Origin: Fragilaria crotonensis
Lineage: Eukaryota > Bacillariophyta > Fragilariophyceae > Fragilariales > Fragilariaceae
DNA length: 46,390 nt
Direction of reading: 5' to 3'
Assembly: GCA_022925895.1 (NCBI GenBank)
Contig: JAKSYS010000508.1
Span: 1-46,390 of the forward strand
Both the position numbers and the translations under genes were made by a program. Within the stretch, counting starts at the first letter, position 1, and each line of letters begins with the position of its first letter. Below the pieces are notes generated by a model. It saw nothing but the letters and a program-made list of their open reading frames with translations. It ran no database searches and was not told where the DNA came from. Positions 1 to 9,451 of this stretch are shown here, piece after piece.

Positions 1-752
1 GTAGTACCTGGGACAACACGTAAAAATACTGTTATTTCAATGAGCTGGCACATTTTTAGACCTACTAAGCCAAAAACTGTACGAGTACAGTACTACAGTA
101 CGACTGTACCATGTATTGTACTACAGTACTTCACCTCTGACCTCTTATTGATGAGCTAGAGAAGTCTGATCGTACTGTCTTGAAACCGATGAAGTTGATA
201 AGTTATGAGTCGGTTTAGACTATGATGGATGCAGAAAGTGTCGTTATCGATCACGGATTGTAACGATGTAAAGGCCGATATGAATGACGTTCGTGACAGT
301 TGATCGGGACTCGTATATACGGGAAGGGATGCTGGAACGGTATTCGGGTTCGGATTTAGGTCATCGATGGATATGTGATAGAATCGTGTTATGTACGTGC
401 TGAATGTTCTTGATGTGTTGTAACGGTGAAGGGCTGGATGGATGGACAGACGGCCGTATTCAACACCTCTGACCTCTGACACAGTCGTGTGACGTGTGAC
501 TGCAATCCAACTCTCACACGCCTCCTTTTGAGTGATGCCCTCATACACCCTTCACTCAGTGTGTGTGGCCTGTCGCCTGTTGTGAAGATTCCATGAGTTC
601 CGATGAGTTCCGTTGAGAATAAGCAACTTTTGAAGGTTCCGATGAGTTCCGTGAGAGTTATCAATTTTTCTTGAGTGCTTCCTTGTTCATCCCATTTAAA
701 TCCCTCTATACCATTGACTCATACGTACTCCGAGTACATCACATAGATCACA
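1..752. other. Left-edge intergenic region, no gene recognised
   Basis: No convincing coding sequence was seen; the minus-strand frame over 156-548 has low-complexity, unrecognisable content. Positions 81-131 are unusually rich in GTAC/TACAGTAC words. A short motif, GATGAGTTCCG, recurs around 590-655. The last 30 bases before the heliorhodopsin start contain the near-palindrome listed separately at 725-737. Confidence 0.5.
725..737. promoter_or_regulatory. Near-palindrome GTACTCCGAGTAC upstream of the heliorhodopsin gene
   Basis: Two perfect 6-bp inverted arms flank a central C, ending 15 bp before the ATG at 753. The same element, or a variant with one or two changes, occurs in four other intergenic regions of this window. 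A regulatory role is inference. Confidence 0.4.
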
Positions 753-1616
753 ATGTGGCGATCACAAGACGAAGAGCAAGAGGAGGATGAGGTTGTCAGT
801 ACGAGGAGGGACACATCGCAGATCAAGAACCTCAACGAGATCCCTCCGAGTTTGTTCCGCTGGAACTTGGCCGCAGCCATCTTTCAGCTTGTGCAAGCCA
901 TCGTCCTGTTCTACCTGTCATCCAGAGCTACCACCGATTGGTACTTGTACTCCAATTTCCTGCAGACTTTTGATGACCGTGAAACGAACACAGAGTTTGG
1001 TCGTCCCGGTGCCAAGGAAATTGCTGGATACTCGGTCACGTGGTATTCTGCAGTCTTCATCCTTCTCAGCGCGATTGATCACTTGGGTGTCATTACCCCT
1101 GGTATTCGCAGCATCTACGAGAAGAATATTGAAAGATCTCAGAATCCCTTCCGATGGATCGAATACTCCTTATCAGCATCTCTCATGCGTGTCATGATTG
1201 CTCAGCTTTCGGGTGTTACGGACATTCATCTGTTGTTTTCCATCTTTTGCCTTGCTGCGACCACCATGATTCTTGGTTGGGCTCATGAATCCGTAAACGC
1301 CAAGGCAAGAGCCGATGGTTTCAAGCAAAATTGGTTCGCATTCAATGCTGCATTCATTCCTCATTTGGCGAGTTGGGCAGTCATCTTTTGCTACTTTTTT
1401 GTGAGCGTGTCGAAAGCCGACCCTCCGGCCTTTGTCTGGGCTATCGTATTTATACTCTTTATCTTGGACGGAACCTTTGCTCTGTTGTTTTACTTACAAT
1501 GGGCAATGAAGGGACGATTCAAGGATTATGTCAAGGGTGAGATCGGCTTCATTGTTCTTTCGTTCACTGCGAAGACTCTCCTGGCTTGGTTGAACTTTGG
1601 CGGTGGTGCTCGGTAA
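753..1616 (+). CDS. Heliorhodopsin (seven-helix retinal protein)
   Basis: A 287-residue intronless gene with seven hydrophobic segments. Visible hallmarks are the helix-3 motif RWIEYSLSASLM (residues 134-145), in which Glu137 matches the Schiff-base counterion position of heliorhodopsins, and the helix-7 motif VLSFTAKTLLAW (268-279), in which Lys274 would bind retinal. The Glu-Lys spacing of 137 residues is close to that of the founding family member. The helix-2 motif LLSAIDHL supplies His110 at a conserved histidine position, while the helix-1 histidine position is occupied by Gln45. Heliorhodopsins have inverted topology, with the N-terminus in the cytosol, and long photocycles; most do not pump ions and their role is unsettled. 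The acidic, unusually charged N-terminal tail (residues 5-20) fits a cytosolic location. The ATG at 753 is the first in frame after the promoter-proximal palindrome. The family call is secure; the function is not known. Confidence 0.95.
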   Translation: MWRSQDEEQEEDEVVSTRRDTSQIKNLNEIPPSLFRWNLAAAIFQLVQAIVLFYLSSRATTDWYLYSNFLQTFDDRETNTEFGRPGAKEIAGYSVTWYSAVFILLSAIDHLGVITPGIRSIYEKNIERSQNPFRWIEYSLSASLMRVMIAQLSGVTDIHLLFSIFCLAATTMILGWAHESVNAKARADGFKQNWFAFNAAFIPHLASWAVIFCYFFVSVSKADPPAFVWAIVFILFILDGTFALLFYLQWAMKGRFKDYVKGEIGFIVLSFTAKTLLAWLNFGGGAR

Positions 1617-1625
1617 CTCTGGAAC

Positions 1626-1657
1626 AGTGATGGTCGCGAGAAGTGATGGTCGCGAGA
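1626..1657. repeat. 16-bp perfect tandem duplication
   Basis: The unit AGTGATGGTCGCGAGA occurs twice in direct succession, immediately 3' of the heliorhodopsin stop codon. No function is suggested. Confidence 0.8.
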
Positions 1658-1879
1658 GTAGACGCCGCCTAAGAGTACGTATATGTTCTGATAAGTAGCA
1701 TTAGAGTAATAACCGGAACCACACTTTTAGTGGAGTAGTAGTAATGCATTTATTGCTCACATCCGAAATCCAATGACAATCAAGAACAAAAAGACTTCGT
1801 TTTGTTGGGCTACCAAACTCCTTGAAACAACGTAGGAACCATTGGGAAAACAACATAGATAATCACCAAAACGAAATTA

Positions 1880-3050
1880 AACTCACTATTTCGAATTTCA
1901 ACCATGTTCGCCTTCCACAACTTCAACGAGGCGACAGCTGAAACGAAACTTTTCAACATCTTGAACATCGGAAGAACCTACGCCTAAGTAGCCGATGTAT
2001 GGGTTCGATGATTCCAGTAATAGAATGAAATAAAATAGAATCTAATTATTGGGTTGTTCTCCGTCTTCGATCTTTCACCAAGACCAAAGTGAGTACCCCT
2101 AGTAAAGGAATGAAGACACATTGGAGAGGAAAAAAGAGCCTGAAGATGACCTCGACCAACAAAGCCCACAATAGCATCAATGTTCTTTGCGTTTGCCTTC
2201 CACAGCTTCAAAGAGAGGGGACAACTACATTGAGGCGTTTCAACCGTTGTCCCCTGATTTAGCAACGCCTACCTACATATCCCTATATACATGTGTTCGG
2301 TGATAACAGTAGAACGCATACATCTTAGAAATTGAACAATGAAAAAATGACCCCATCGAACCATACCATGTCTTGAATTTCAATCGCACTACAATCGTGT
2401 CATGCTCGTCGCTTTTCACAACTTGAAAGATGCGAAAGCCGCAGTGAAGCTTTAAAGACCTTGGCCATCGGACTTGCCTACGCCACTGTAGCCAATCATA
2501 AATGTCCCGTGATCGCAGTCGAAAGTTGAATGCACTTTCACCGGAGAAAAAGGACAACGAAAATGACCCAAATCAACAATCTGCAGAATATCAATAGCAT
2601 ACGATCACGTGCCACGCATTCAAAACGACACGCAAGGACACGAAAGCCGTTTCGGGACTGTCCTACACATTGGTAGCTTGGAAGTCTGACTATTCTATGT
2701 ACGATATCAATTGCGATTCACACGTCTGTGCAGTCATTGTGAGTGTAGTTTTCGGAGTTGAAAAAGAAACGTTTCTACATAAGGAAGCAGGATTGAAAAT
2801 GACCCCACGCATCATCCAATCCTGCTCACAATTTCAATCGCACAGAGACATGTTCTTCGCCATGAGAAAGTTCAAAGATGCGAAAGCCCCAGTGAAGCTA
2901 CACATCTGCATAGGGTGTACGGTGATTGCAGTAGAGTTTCAGACACACGGAAAAACTGTCAAAATGACCCCAACACAGAGCCTTCACAATATCCATCTCA
3001 TAAAATCAGTTTCTTCGCCCTTCCCAAGCTTACAGAAAAGCAACAACGGC
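1880..3050. repeat. Decayed tandem array of roughly 160-240 bp units
   Basis: Five degenerate copies can be followed by eye. Each carries an anchor like AAAATGACCCC (near 2133, 2346, 2556, 2797 and 2962), a segment like CATGTTCTTCGCC, a segment like TTCAAAGATGCGAAAGCC (near 1920, 2200, 2425, 2640 and 2872) and one like GGTGATTGCAGTAGA. The last unit grades into the 5' end of the secreted-protein gene at 3055. Its CTTTTCAACATCTTG segment also appears at about 1950. The array looks like repeated partial copies of that gene's 5' region, now without open frames. The minus- and plus-strand frames across it are not credible genes. Confidence 0.6.
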
Positions 3051-3054
3051 CGCA

Positions 3055-4218
3055 ATGAACCTTTTCAACATCTTGGTCTTCGGACTCATCTCCGCCGTCT
3101 CCGCCCAATCGTCCGATTGGTATTTGGCCGCCACGTGAACTCCAACTGCCAATGTCGGCGGGACCAATGCCACAGAAATCCAGTTGACCTTCGAAATGGC
3201 CAACCATGCCCCTGCAGTCCGAGTATTCAAGGCCGACTGCACTACAACAGCCACGGCTGTTACCGCCTTGCTTCAGACCCCCATTGCGATCCAAGGCTCA
3301 ACACACCTCACCCTCCCTGTTGGTCTTGACATCAACCAAACTGCTGTCTCCTCCAGCAATATTTGGAGAAGTGTCGACAGCACCACGGGAATGATCGAGC
3401 TGTGCGTTCGTGTCGATTTGCTTGACGGAACCGGCACAAGCTACAATTTCAAGGAACAAAAGCTCTACGTGACCGTTGACCTCACTCAAGGATTCACCAT
3501 TGCCGCAGTTGACGTTGACCGCAATGCCGCCGGCGTCGACAACACAAATGCTAACACTGAATACGGGCTCAACGTCTGTCAGTGTAACGCATCTTCCATC
3601 TGTACTACCTCGACGCTTGTCCAAGGAGACGCCGCCTTCGTCTGCATCACGACGACGGCTGGCAGCGGCGTCCAGATCGCCTCCATCCAGCAACTCAATT
3701 ACACTCAGGCGGGGGTGATTGACATCCCTGCCATTGCCAACGGCGTAGGTAATGGATTGACGGATGTGGTCAACCAAGGAACGAGTGCACGCATTCAATC
3801 GCAGCTTCCGAGTGTTTTGTTCGACCCTGCCAACATCGGTATTCCTCTTGTCGGCAATGGAGTTGTGGTGGTCCGCTTTGGTACTGGCAGAGCGCGCAAC
3901 CTCCGCTTTACAATCGGCAATTCGGCAGGCCAAAATGCAGATGCCGGCAGCGCCGCCTCTCGCTTGATGCAAGAGCAGGGGACCGAGTCGCAGACTGGAT
4001 TTTCGGTCAGAATGGCATTAGCCGCCAGCCCCAGCGAATCACAACAACCTGCACAAAGTCAGCTTAGCACTGGTGTCCTCATTGGTGGAATTGTCGGAGC
4101 TATTGCAGGTGTCGCCATCATTGCTGCGTTGGTGCTCGCAGCGCGCCGCCGCAAGAAGGACGACGACGACGACGAGCAAGAACAGGCCAAGGGTGGCAGA
4201 TCTGGTATGGTCGCATGA
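3055..4218 (+). CDS. Secreted / type I membrane protein with an in-frame TGA after the signal peptide
   Basis: The ATG at 3055 opens a clean signal peptide (MNLFNILVFGLISAVSA) but is followed in the same frame by TGA at 3136-3138. The frame then stays open to 4218. The downstream part holds about 290 residues rich in Thr, Asn, Ala and Val with a few cysteines (CQCNASSIC), several N-glycosylation sequons, a C-terminal transmembrane helix (LIGGIVGAIAGVAIIAALVL) and a short RRRKKDDDDD cytosolic tail. This is the layout of a type I surface protein. The family is not recognised. The TGA could be a nonsense mutation, a base error (TGG would restore Trp), or lie inside an intron: an 87-nt intron from 3097 to 3183 would keep the frame but has a poor donor. 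A start at ATG 3196 would lack a signal peptide. Whether the gene is functional is therefore open. Confidence 0.6.
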
Positions 4219-5271
4219 GTTCGCTGTCGCTGCACTTACATTTAGCGCTTTTGTGTGGTATGGGGTTGGGATGCTAGTATCGGCGAAATAGCTAAATCGT
4301 AACATAATCCTAGCCATATGATAATCCCAATTCGACATAATCCTAACTAATTGATGATCTTAATTCAATACATGTTGCGTTCCTTGTCCTGTCGTGGCAA
4401 CTGGGTCGCCATGCACGATGTGTAATGTGTTTTGTTCCTCCAAGCTTTTTCTGATCTCCTCAAACTGAACCTGTGCTCTGGGAGTACCATAGAGCATTAA
4501 GTGCACGAGTGTGTACTGTTGCGTACAACATCTCGTCCTTCTTTTTTAGGCTTTTGTACCAGGAAATGCTTCTCCAGCAATCATATTCGTAGTACGGAAC
4601 ACGGAGTTCTTGAGGAGTGCGGAATGCGCCGTTGCATATTCAGTAGTCCGCAGCCTTGGCATAAGGATATGCATCGCGAATGTCGGCGATCTGAAGATGC
4701 AAGGAATACTGATGTAAGCGACAGGTTTTGTTCCTCTCTTGTCGAAGATATGTTTTGACGGAAACCTGTTCGTTGTTGCGTATGACGTTCGTCAGTTGTT
4801 CCGTCTGATGACTGAACACTGATGAAAGGCTTCAAAAAGGTGAGGCTTTTGAAGACAGGCGAAGAGTTGAGACACGCAAGGTTGTATCGCACGTGACTTC
4901 GATGCTTGTGTAGAGACACTGTGGGAGCAGCGGGCACATCAGCAGCATCAGTTAACAACACCGTTGATAGTGAGTGTTGAACTTGATCAACATTAAGTAT
5001 ACCGAAGTGATGAATAGGCGTTGTGGTAACCATTGTAAGAGACTGAAGAGACAGCAGTTCATGTAAGTCTACTATCCTTCATTGATGATACGCAGGCATG
5101 TGCATTTCAGGCGTGCCCCCGGTTTCGCTGTAAGGAGTAGACACCTTGAACTCAGGGGACCAAGAGGAGTTGGTCAAAGGAGGGCTTAAGGAATTTCAAC
5201 GTTGGAGACGGTGATGGATCTCAGCTCACACATATGTTCTTGACAAATTGAAGGACTTCAAGAAGAGCAAA
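4219..5271. other. Gene-poor stretch between the secreted protein and the duplicated-module gene
   Basis: No frame here has recognisable protein character. The 150-residue minus-strand frame (4581-5033) and the 85-residue plus-strand frame (4501-4758) overlap each other and neither looks coding. The last 40 bases (5233-5271) are a shortened copy of the sequence that precedes the second module of the next gene. Confidence 0.5.
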
Positions 5272-6473
5272 ATGTTTGCATTACTGCTCAAGGATCAGGA
5301 GTTGGACTTTCTATATCCAAAAAAGGAACGCAAGGTCGGAAAGGTTCGATTGGGTAGGGCAAGCCTCGACGACAGTGATGCTGACTTCGAGAAAAGAGGG
5401 AAGATTCGATTCGGTAGCGATGACCTCGGCGATAGCGATGATGATTATGACCAAGGTCATGATGACAGACTTGATCATATCTCGCCTGAGGACTTGCATG
5501 TCCACGTCATTGCCAACAAAAAGGAGACAAATCGTTTCCAGGTTGACTTCGAGGGTTCCTTTGGTGGTGGGATGTACGTGTTAAGCTGCCTCAGATGGTT
5601 TGAAGCAATGAATAAGGACACTACCTCTTCTGAGGAATTCATGGAATTTTTCAATATGATAATGGAAGTAATTGACAGGATCCCGGATCGTGTTCTTCCT
5701 CCTGAAAACAAACAGACTCTTAAGAAGTGCCATGAAAAATTGAATACGTCAAAAACGAAGGAGAAGCAGAAGAAGGACGAAAAGGTTGAAAAGGGAACGG
5801 AAGAGAAAGGAACTATGATTGAAAAGAACAACGAAAAAGCTGGTGCTAAGAAGGGTGAGGACAGGAAAGGCGGGCCGGACTTAGTCGTGACTGCTGGCGC
5901 TCCTTTCCCTCTCGTTAAGAAGGTTATGGATCTCGGCTTTGAGCCTGTTCACAAATATGTTCTTGACAAATTGAAGGACTTCAAGAAGAGCAAAATGTTT
6001 GCAATTCTGCTCAAGGATCAGGAGTTGCGCTTTCTTTATCCAAAAAAGGAACGCAAGGTGCGAAAGGTTCGATTGGGCGGGGCAAGCCTCGACGACAGCG
6101 ATGATGATTTCGAGAAAGGAGGGAAGATTCGATTCGGTAGCGATGACCTTGGCGATAGCGATGATGATTATGACCAAGGTCATGATGACAGACTTGATCA
6201 TATCTCGCCTGAGGACTTGTATGTCCACGTCATTGCCAACAAAAAGGAGACAAATCGTTTCCAGGTTGACTTCGAGAGTTTCTTGGGTGCTGGGATGTGC
6301 GTTTTAAGCTGCCTCAGATGGTTTGAAGCTATGAAGAAGGAAAATACTTCTTACGTGGAATTCATGGAATCTTTCGCTATGATAATGGAAGTAATTGACG
6401 GGATCCTGGATCGCGTTCTTCCGATTGGAAGCAAACAGTCTCTCAAGGCGTACCACGACAAATTCAAGAGCTT
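5233..6473. repeat. Direct duplication, 723-bp offset
   Basis: 5233-5750 and 5956-6473 align without gaps over most of their length, with scattered single-base differences. They encode the two modules of the overlapping gene. Confidence 0.85.
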
Positions 6474-6519
6474 GGATTTGAAAGCTGCTACACAGAAGGC
6501 AGCGAAGAAGAACTTCTAA
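5272..6519 (+). CDS. Unknown protein of two near-identical modules
   Basis: A 415-residue protein from the ATG at 5272. The first half (MFALLLKDQEL...VLPPENKQ) and second half (MFAILLKDQEL...VLPIGSKQ) are copies spaced exactly 723 bp apart, joined by a Lys/Glu-rich linker (about residues 160-205). Each module contains a strongly acidic Asp/Ser run (GDSDDDYDQGHDD), then HISPEDL and VHVIANKKETNRFQVDF. The N-terminal half of the first module is missing relative to the second: the second is preceded by GPDLVVTAGAPFPLVKK, which has no counterpart before the first, and the matching DNA at 5214-5240 carries a deletion that shifts frame into a stop. The copies differ at few positions, so the duplication is recent. 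No family is recognised. The acidic stretch could bind basic partners or cations, but this is speculation. Confidence 0.7.
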   Translation: MFALLLKDQELDFLYPKKERKVGKVRLGRASLDDSDADFEKRGKIRFGSDDLGDSDDDYDQGHDDRLDHISPEDLHVHVIANKKETNRFQVDFEGSFGGGMYVLSCLRWFEAMNKDTTSSEEFMEFFNMIMEVIDRIPDRVLPPENKQTLKKCHEKLNTSKTKEKQKKDEKVEKGTEEKGTMIEKNNEKAGAKKGEDRKGGPDLVVTAGAPFPLVKKVMDLGFEPVHKYVLDKLKDFKKSKMFAILLKDQELRFLYPKKERKVRKVRLGGASLDDSDDDFEKGGKIRFGSDDLGDSDDDYDQGHDDRLDHISPEDLYVHVIANKKETNRFQVDFESFLGAGMCVLSCLRWFEAMKKENTSYVEFMESFAMIMEVIDGILDRVLPIGSKQSLKAYHDKFKSLDLKAATQKAAKKNF

Positions 6520-7144
6520 GCTGCTGGTTACAAGAAGATGACCAGTGCCCACCAATGAGCACGGTTGTCAACTTGGAAGGGTGTCATAGGGTGTAGGGTT
6601 GCGTATTGGTTTGCATCGTGATCAGGGAGTATCTGTGATCTTCGCAATCTGCGGGGACCGGTTTCATTTTACATGCACGAAGCGATAGAGCACGTGTCAG
6701 AATTGCGCTCTGAGCTTTCGCGAGCACGATATCACTGTCGGTGTACGGTCGGCTCGATTAAGAAAAATCTGCGTATTTTAGATGTTCAAAATTTCCAAAA
6801 TGTGAATGGATAAAGAACTGTTTAGCCATCATCTACATGGGTTCCGACGAATGAGACGCACCCGCGTTCGCTTGACTCCACTTTCTTCATCGTCACTCCT
6901 CAACGCAACCGTCTCATCCAGATAGAACTCTGTACCGAGCTGCGTGGTGTTCCCCGGTGATATCCATTCACTTCATAACGATCGACAGCTGAAGTATCTA
7001 CTGCTTACTTCAAGAATTTGCCCTCCCGTCATGTGGGATAGAAGACGTTAGCGGGTACTGGTACACTTTTGGTAGATGCGGTCCTACTAAAACGTTGAAG
7101 GAGAAATCGATGAAACTATATGGAATAGAAGGGATGAAACAGTA
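6520..7144. other. Intergenic, nothing recognised
   Basis: No credible open frame or RNA gene was seen. The region lies between the plus-strand duplicated-module gene and the 3' end of the minus-strand ABCG gene, so it is a convergent intergenic region. Confidence 0.5.
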
Positions 7145-9451
7145 TCACGCAGTATATTCATACTCGTTGGCATCCGCAGAGTCCCCCGGGGTGTACGCTA
7201 TTGGACTCTCAGAAATGTCCCTGCTCGTTACTACAGTCTTGGACTCACCAGCACCAATCTTGGCAACATTTCTACTTTGGATTGTGGCAACCTTGCTTGT
7301 CTTCAAGACAATGACAACAATGGTGAAAAACTTCCAAAACAGTGCAATCGCCAACATTATACCAAGGTCTTGGGCAATCTGGTTATCAGATTCAATGACG
7401 GAGAAAATGCGACTCAAAGCTTCCAAAACATCCTTCCCGTCAGACGAATCAACACACACGGCGCTTTGAGAGCTATCGTCGGTACACGGTTCCCATTCCG
7501 CATCAATGAAGATGCTGTACACGAAGGAACGGACATAATATCCGAGCGGGAAAACGTAGTAGAAGAGCTTTCGAGTGCGACCGAAACGCGGTGAGCCTCA
7601 TGCTGTCAAGACAAAATCTTCATCCGCTGCATCGAGGTTCTTACCTTAAATGGCCAGTACAGGTCATTCAGTGGAATCAAGAAACCGGCAAAAAGGAACG
7701 AACCGAACCAAAGATTCATAAACTGCAGCATTCCCAAGATTGGATTATCGAATAGGACCGCAAGGCATTCGGCGGCACATTCAAAGGCGTAGATGCCCGT
7801 GGCCCAGATCAATATCGTACGTCCAAAAGAAGACGGAACAAAGTTCTGGATTGCGAATCCTGGCACGCCGATGGCAAAGATAGCAAAGACAAACATTATC
7901 GGGATCACGAGAATCGTTTTCGCGAGCATGTAACTAACGGCAGACACCATTCCGTTCTTGCTTTCTGATTGGATTGACTTGAACTCATCGTTAAGAGCAT
8001 ATACTGCGACAACCCCCATGTTGGAGGCGACGCCAATGTACCAGATTGAAATCCACATTTTGTTCACCGCTTGTTCCTGCGAGTATGTTCGAGCTCTAAA
8101 GTAGACAAATCCAAACACCACATTGGCTACCAGGAAGATGATGGAGCGTCCCAAGTACAAGATGGGATCGCGCACCATCAATGTTGCATGGCGGCGGAAC
8201 ATGATGAAAATCTCGCGAACGAGGGGGCGATTTGAATTTCCATCGATACCTTCTGAAACGTCCATTTCCTCGTTCCGGATACCATGAAGAGATCCATTGA
8301 TACCATCAGACTGGCGAGACTCCCATGTTTCAAGGATTTTAACCACTTCCTCGGGACTGGAAAAGTCGGAATTGACCAAGTCAAGAAAGTGCTCCGCTGG
8401 ATTAGTTGAAGGCGGAACTGGATAACCGATCGAATCAAAGTAAGGGGCTGCGTCAGATACGTTGCCAGCAAACGCTTCGCGTCCCTGAGAAAGAATCATA
8501 ACTTGGTCGAAGCCGTCGTAGACTTTCGTTGACGGTTGATGAATGGTGCATAGGATGATGAGGCGTTCTTCACGAGCAACTCGAATGATTTCCTTCATGA
8601 TGTTTGAAGCTGCAGCTGCATCGAGACCGCTGGTCGGTTCGTCGAGGAACAGAAGGGTCGGGTGCTTCAACAGGGCAATCGCGAGCGAGAGTCGTCGCTT
8701 CTGCCCACCACTCAAACGAGCTGCGCGAGTGTGTGCGCAAGTGTCAAGACCCATCTTTGAAATCATGGCCTGGACTGTCTTGTCAACGTCACCCTTATCA
8801 GCAACATTGTAGAGTTCGGCGGCGTATGCTAGTGTTTCTGTAGCAGTGAGATAAGGCCAATGCTTATCCTGCTGCTTGACAACTTTGCGCAAGAGTGAGT
8901 TGTCATCGCCTACTGTTGCTACGAATCCTCAGCAGCACTAAACATCTTACCGTAGCAATAACGCTTGAAGATGCCATCAGTGAGGGGAACGCCGTTGAGG
9001 GTGACGGATCCGAACGGCTTGCCGTAGAAGGCGTCAAGCGTGAGGGCCGATATCAAAGTAGTTTTCCTGGAAATGAATGCGCCACAGTGAGAGAAGAACA
9101 GGGCATCACATTTCATGATTTTCAAGGTAAAACCTACCCTGCACCAGATGGTCCCATCACAGCGAGGACATCTTTACAAAAGGATGTTTGCGTGAGTGTC
9201 AATTGTAAAAGTATCGTCAGAGCAAGGTGTTTGTGAGATAGAAACTTACGCCCCCATTTAACCTTGCCATTGATATTCTCTAGGAGGTTCCTCTTTTTGT
9301 CGCCCTTTCCAACTTCGAAGCTTACGTCGTTGAAACGGAGAACAGAGTTGGCCATGGAACCACCGTGCTTGGTGGAGCTTATGGAGCGGTCTGTGTCGCC
9401 TCCTGACTCCGTCTCAAAAGACTTGACGTTTGTCCCTTTGCTGTACATCAT
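7145..9451 (-). CDS. ABCG-type half-size ABC transporter, five exons
   Basis: Exons on the minus strand: 9451-9250, 9171-9138, 9066-8951, 8882-7645 and 7567-7145. Introns of 78, 71, 68 and 77 nt have GT...AG ends, giving 670 residues. The layout is nucleotide-binding domain first, then membrane domain, as in the ABCG/White family of lipid and xenobiotic exporters. Walker A (GPSGAGKTT, Lys80) is split across exons 2 and 3. The signature is RLSGGQKRR (173-181), Walker B LLFLDEP (194-200) and the H-loop TIHQPS. The DKHWPYLTATETL segment is typical of the subfamily. The C-terminal part has about six hydrophobic helices, with WPFKLFYYVFPLGY spanning the last exon junction. Half-transporters act as dimers; the partner and substrate are unknown. 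The start is the first ATG after an in-frame TAA. Exon 2 is a 34-nt micro-exon. Confidence 0.9.

Noticed and set aside
3136-3138. TGA as a selenocysteine codon
   Set aside because: Some algae do use it, but there is no visible SECIS-like hairpin that I can support and no redox motif around the codon; mutation, error or splicing are simpler.
2670-3329. 219-codon plus-strand frame before the secreted-protein gene
   Set aside because: It runs through the degenerate repeat array and ends inside the secreted-protein gene in another frame; no protein character.
3298-3972. 224-codon minus-strand frame
   Set aside because: It lies antisense to the signal-peptide/TM protein gene, whose plus-strand product has a coherent domain layout; the antisense translation has none.
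4581-5033. 150-codon minus-strand frame
   Set aside because: No recognisable motif, overlaps another open frame, and no neighbouring exon could be found.
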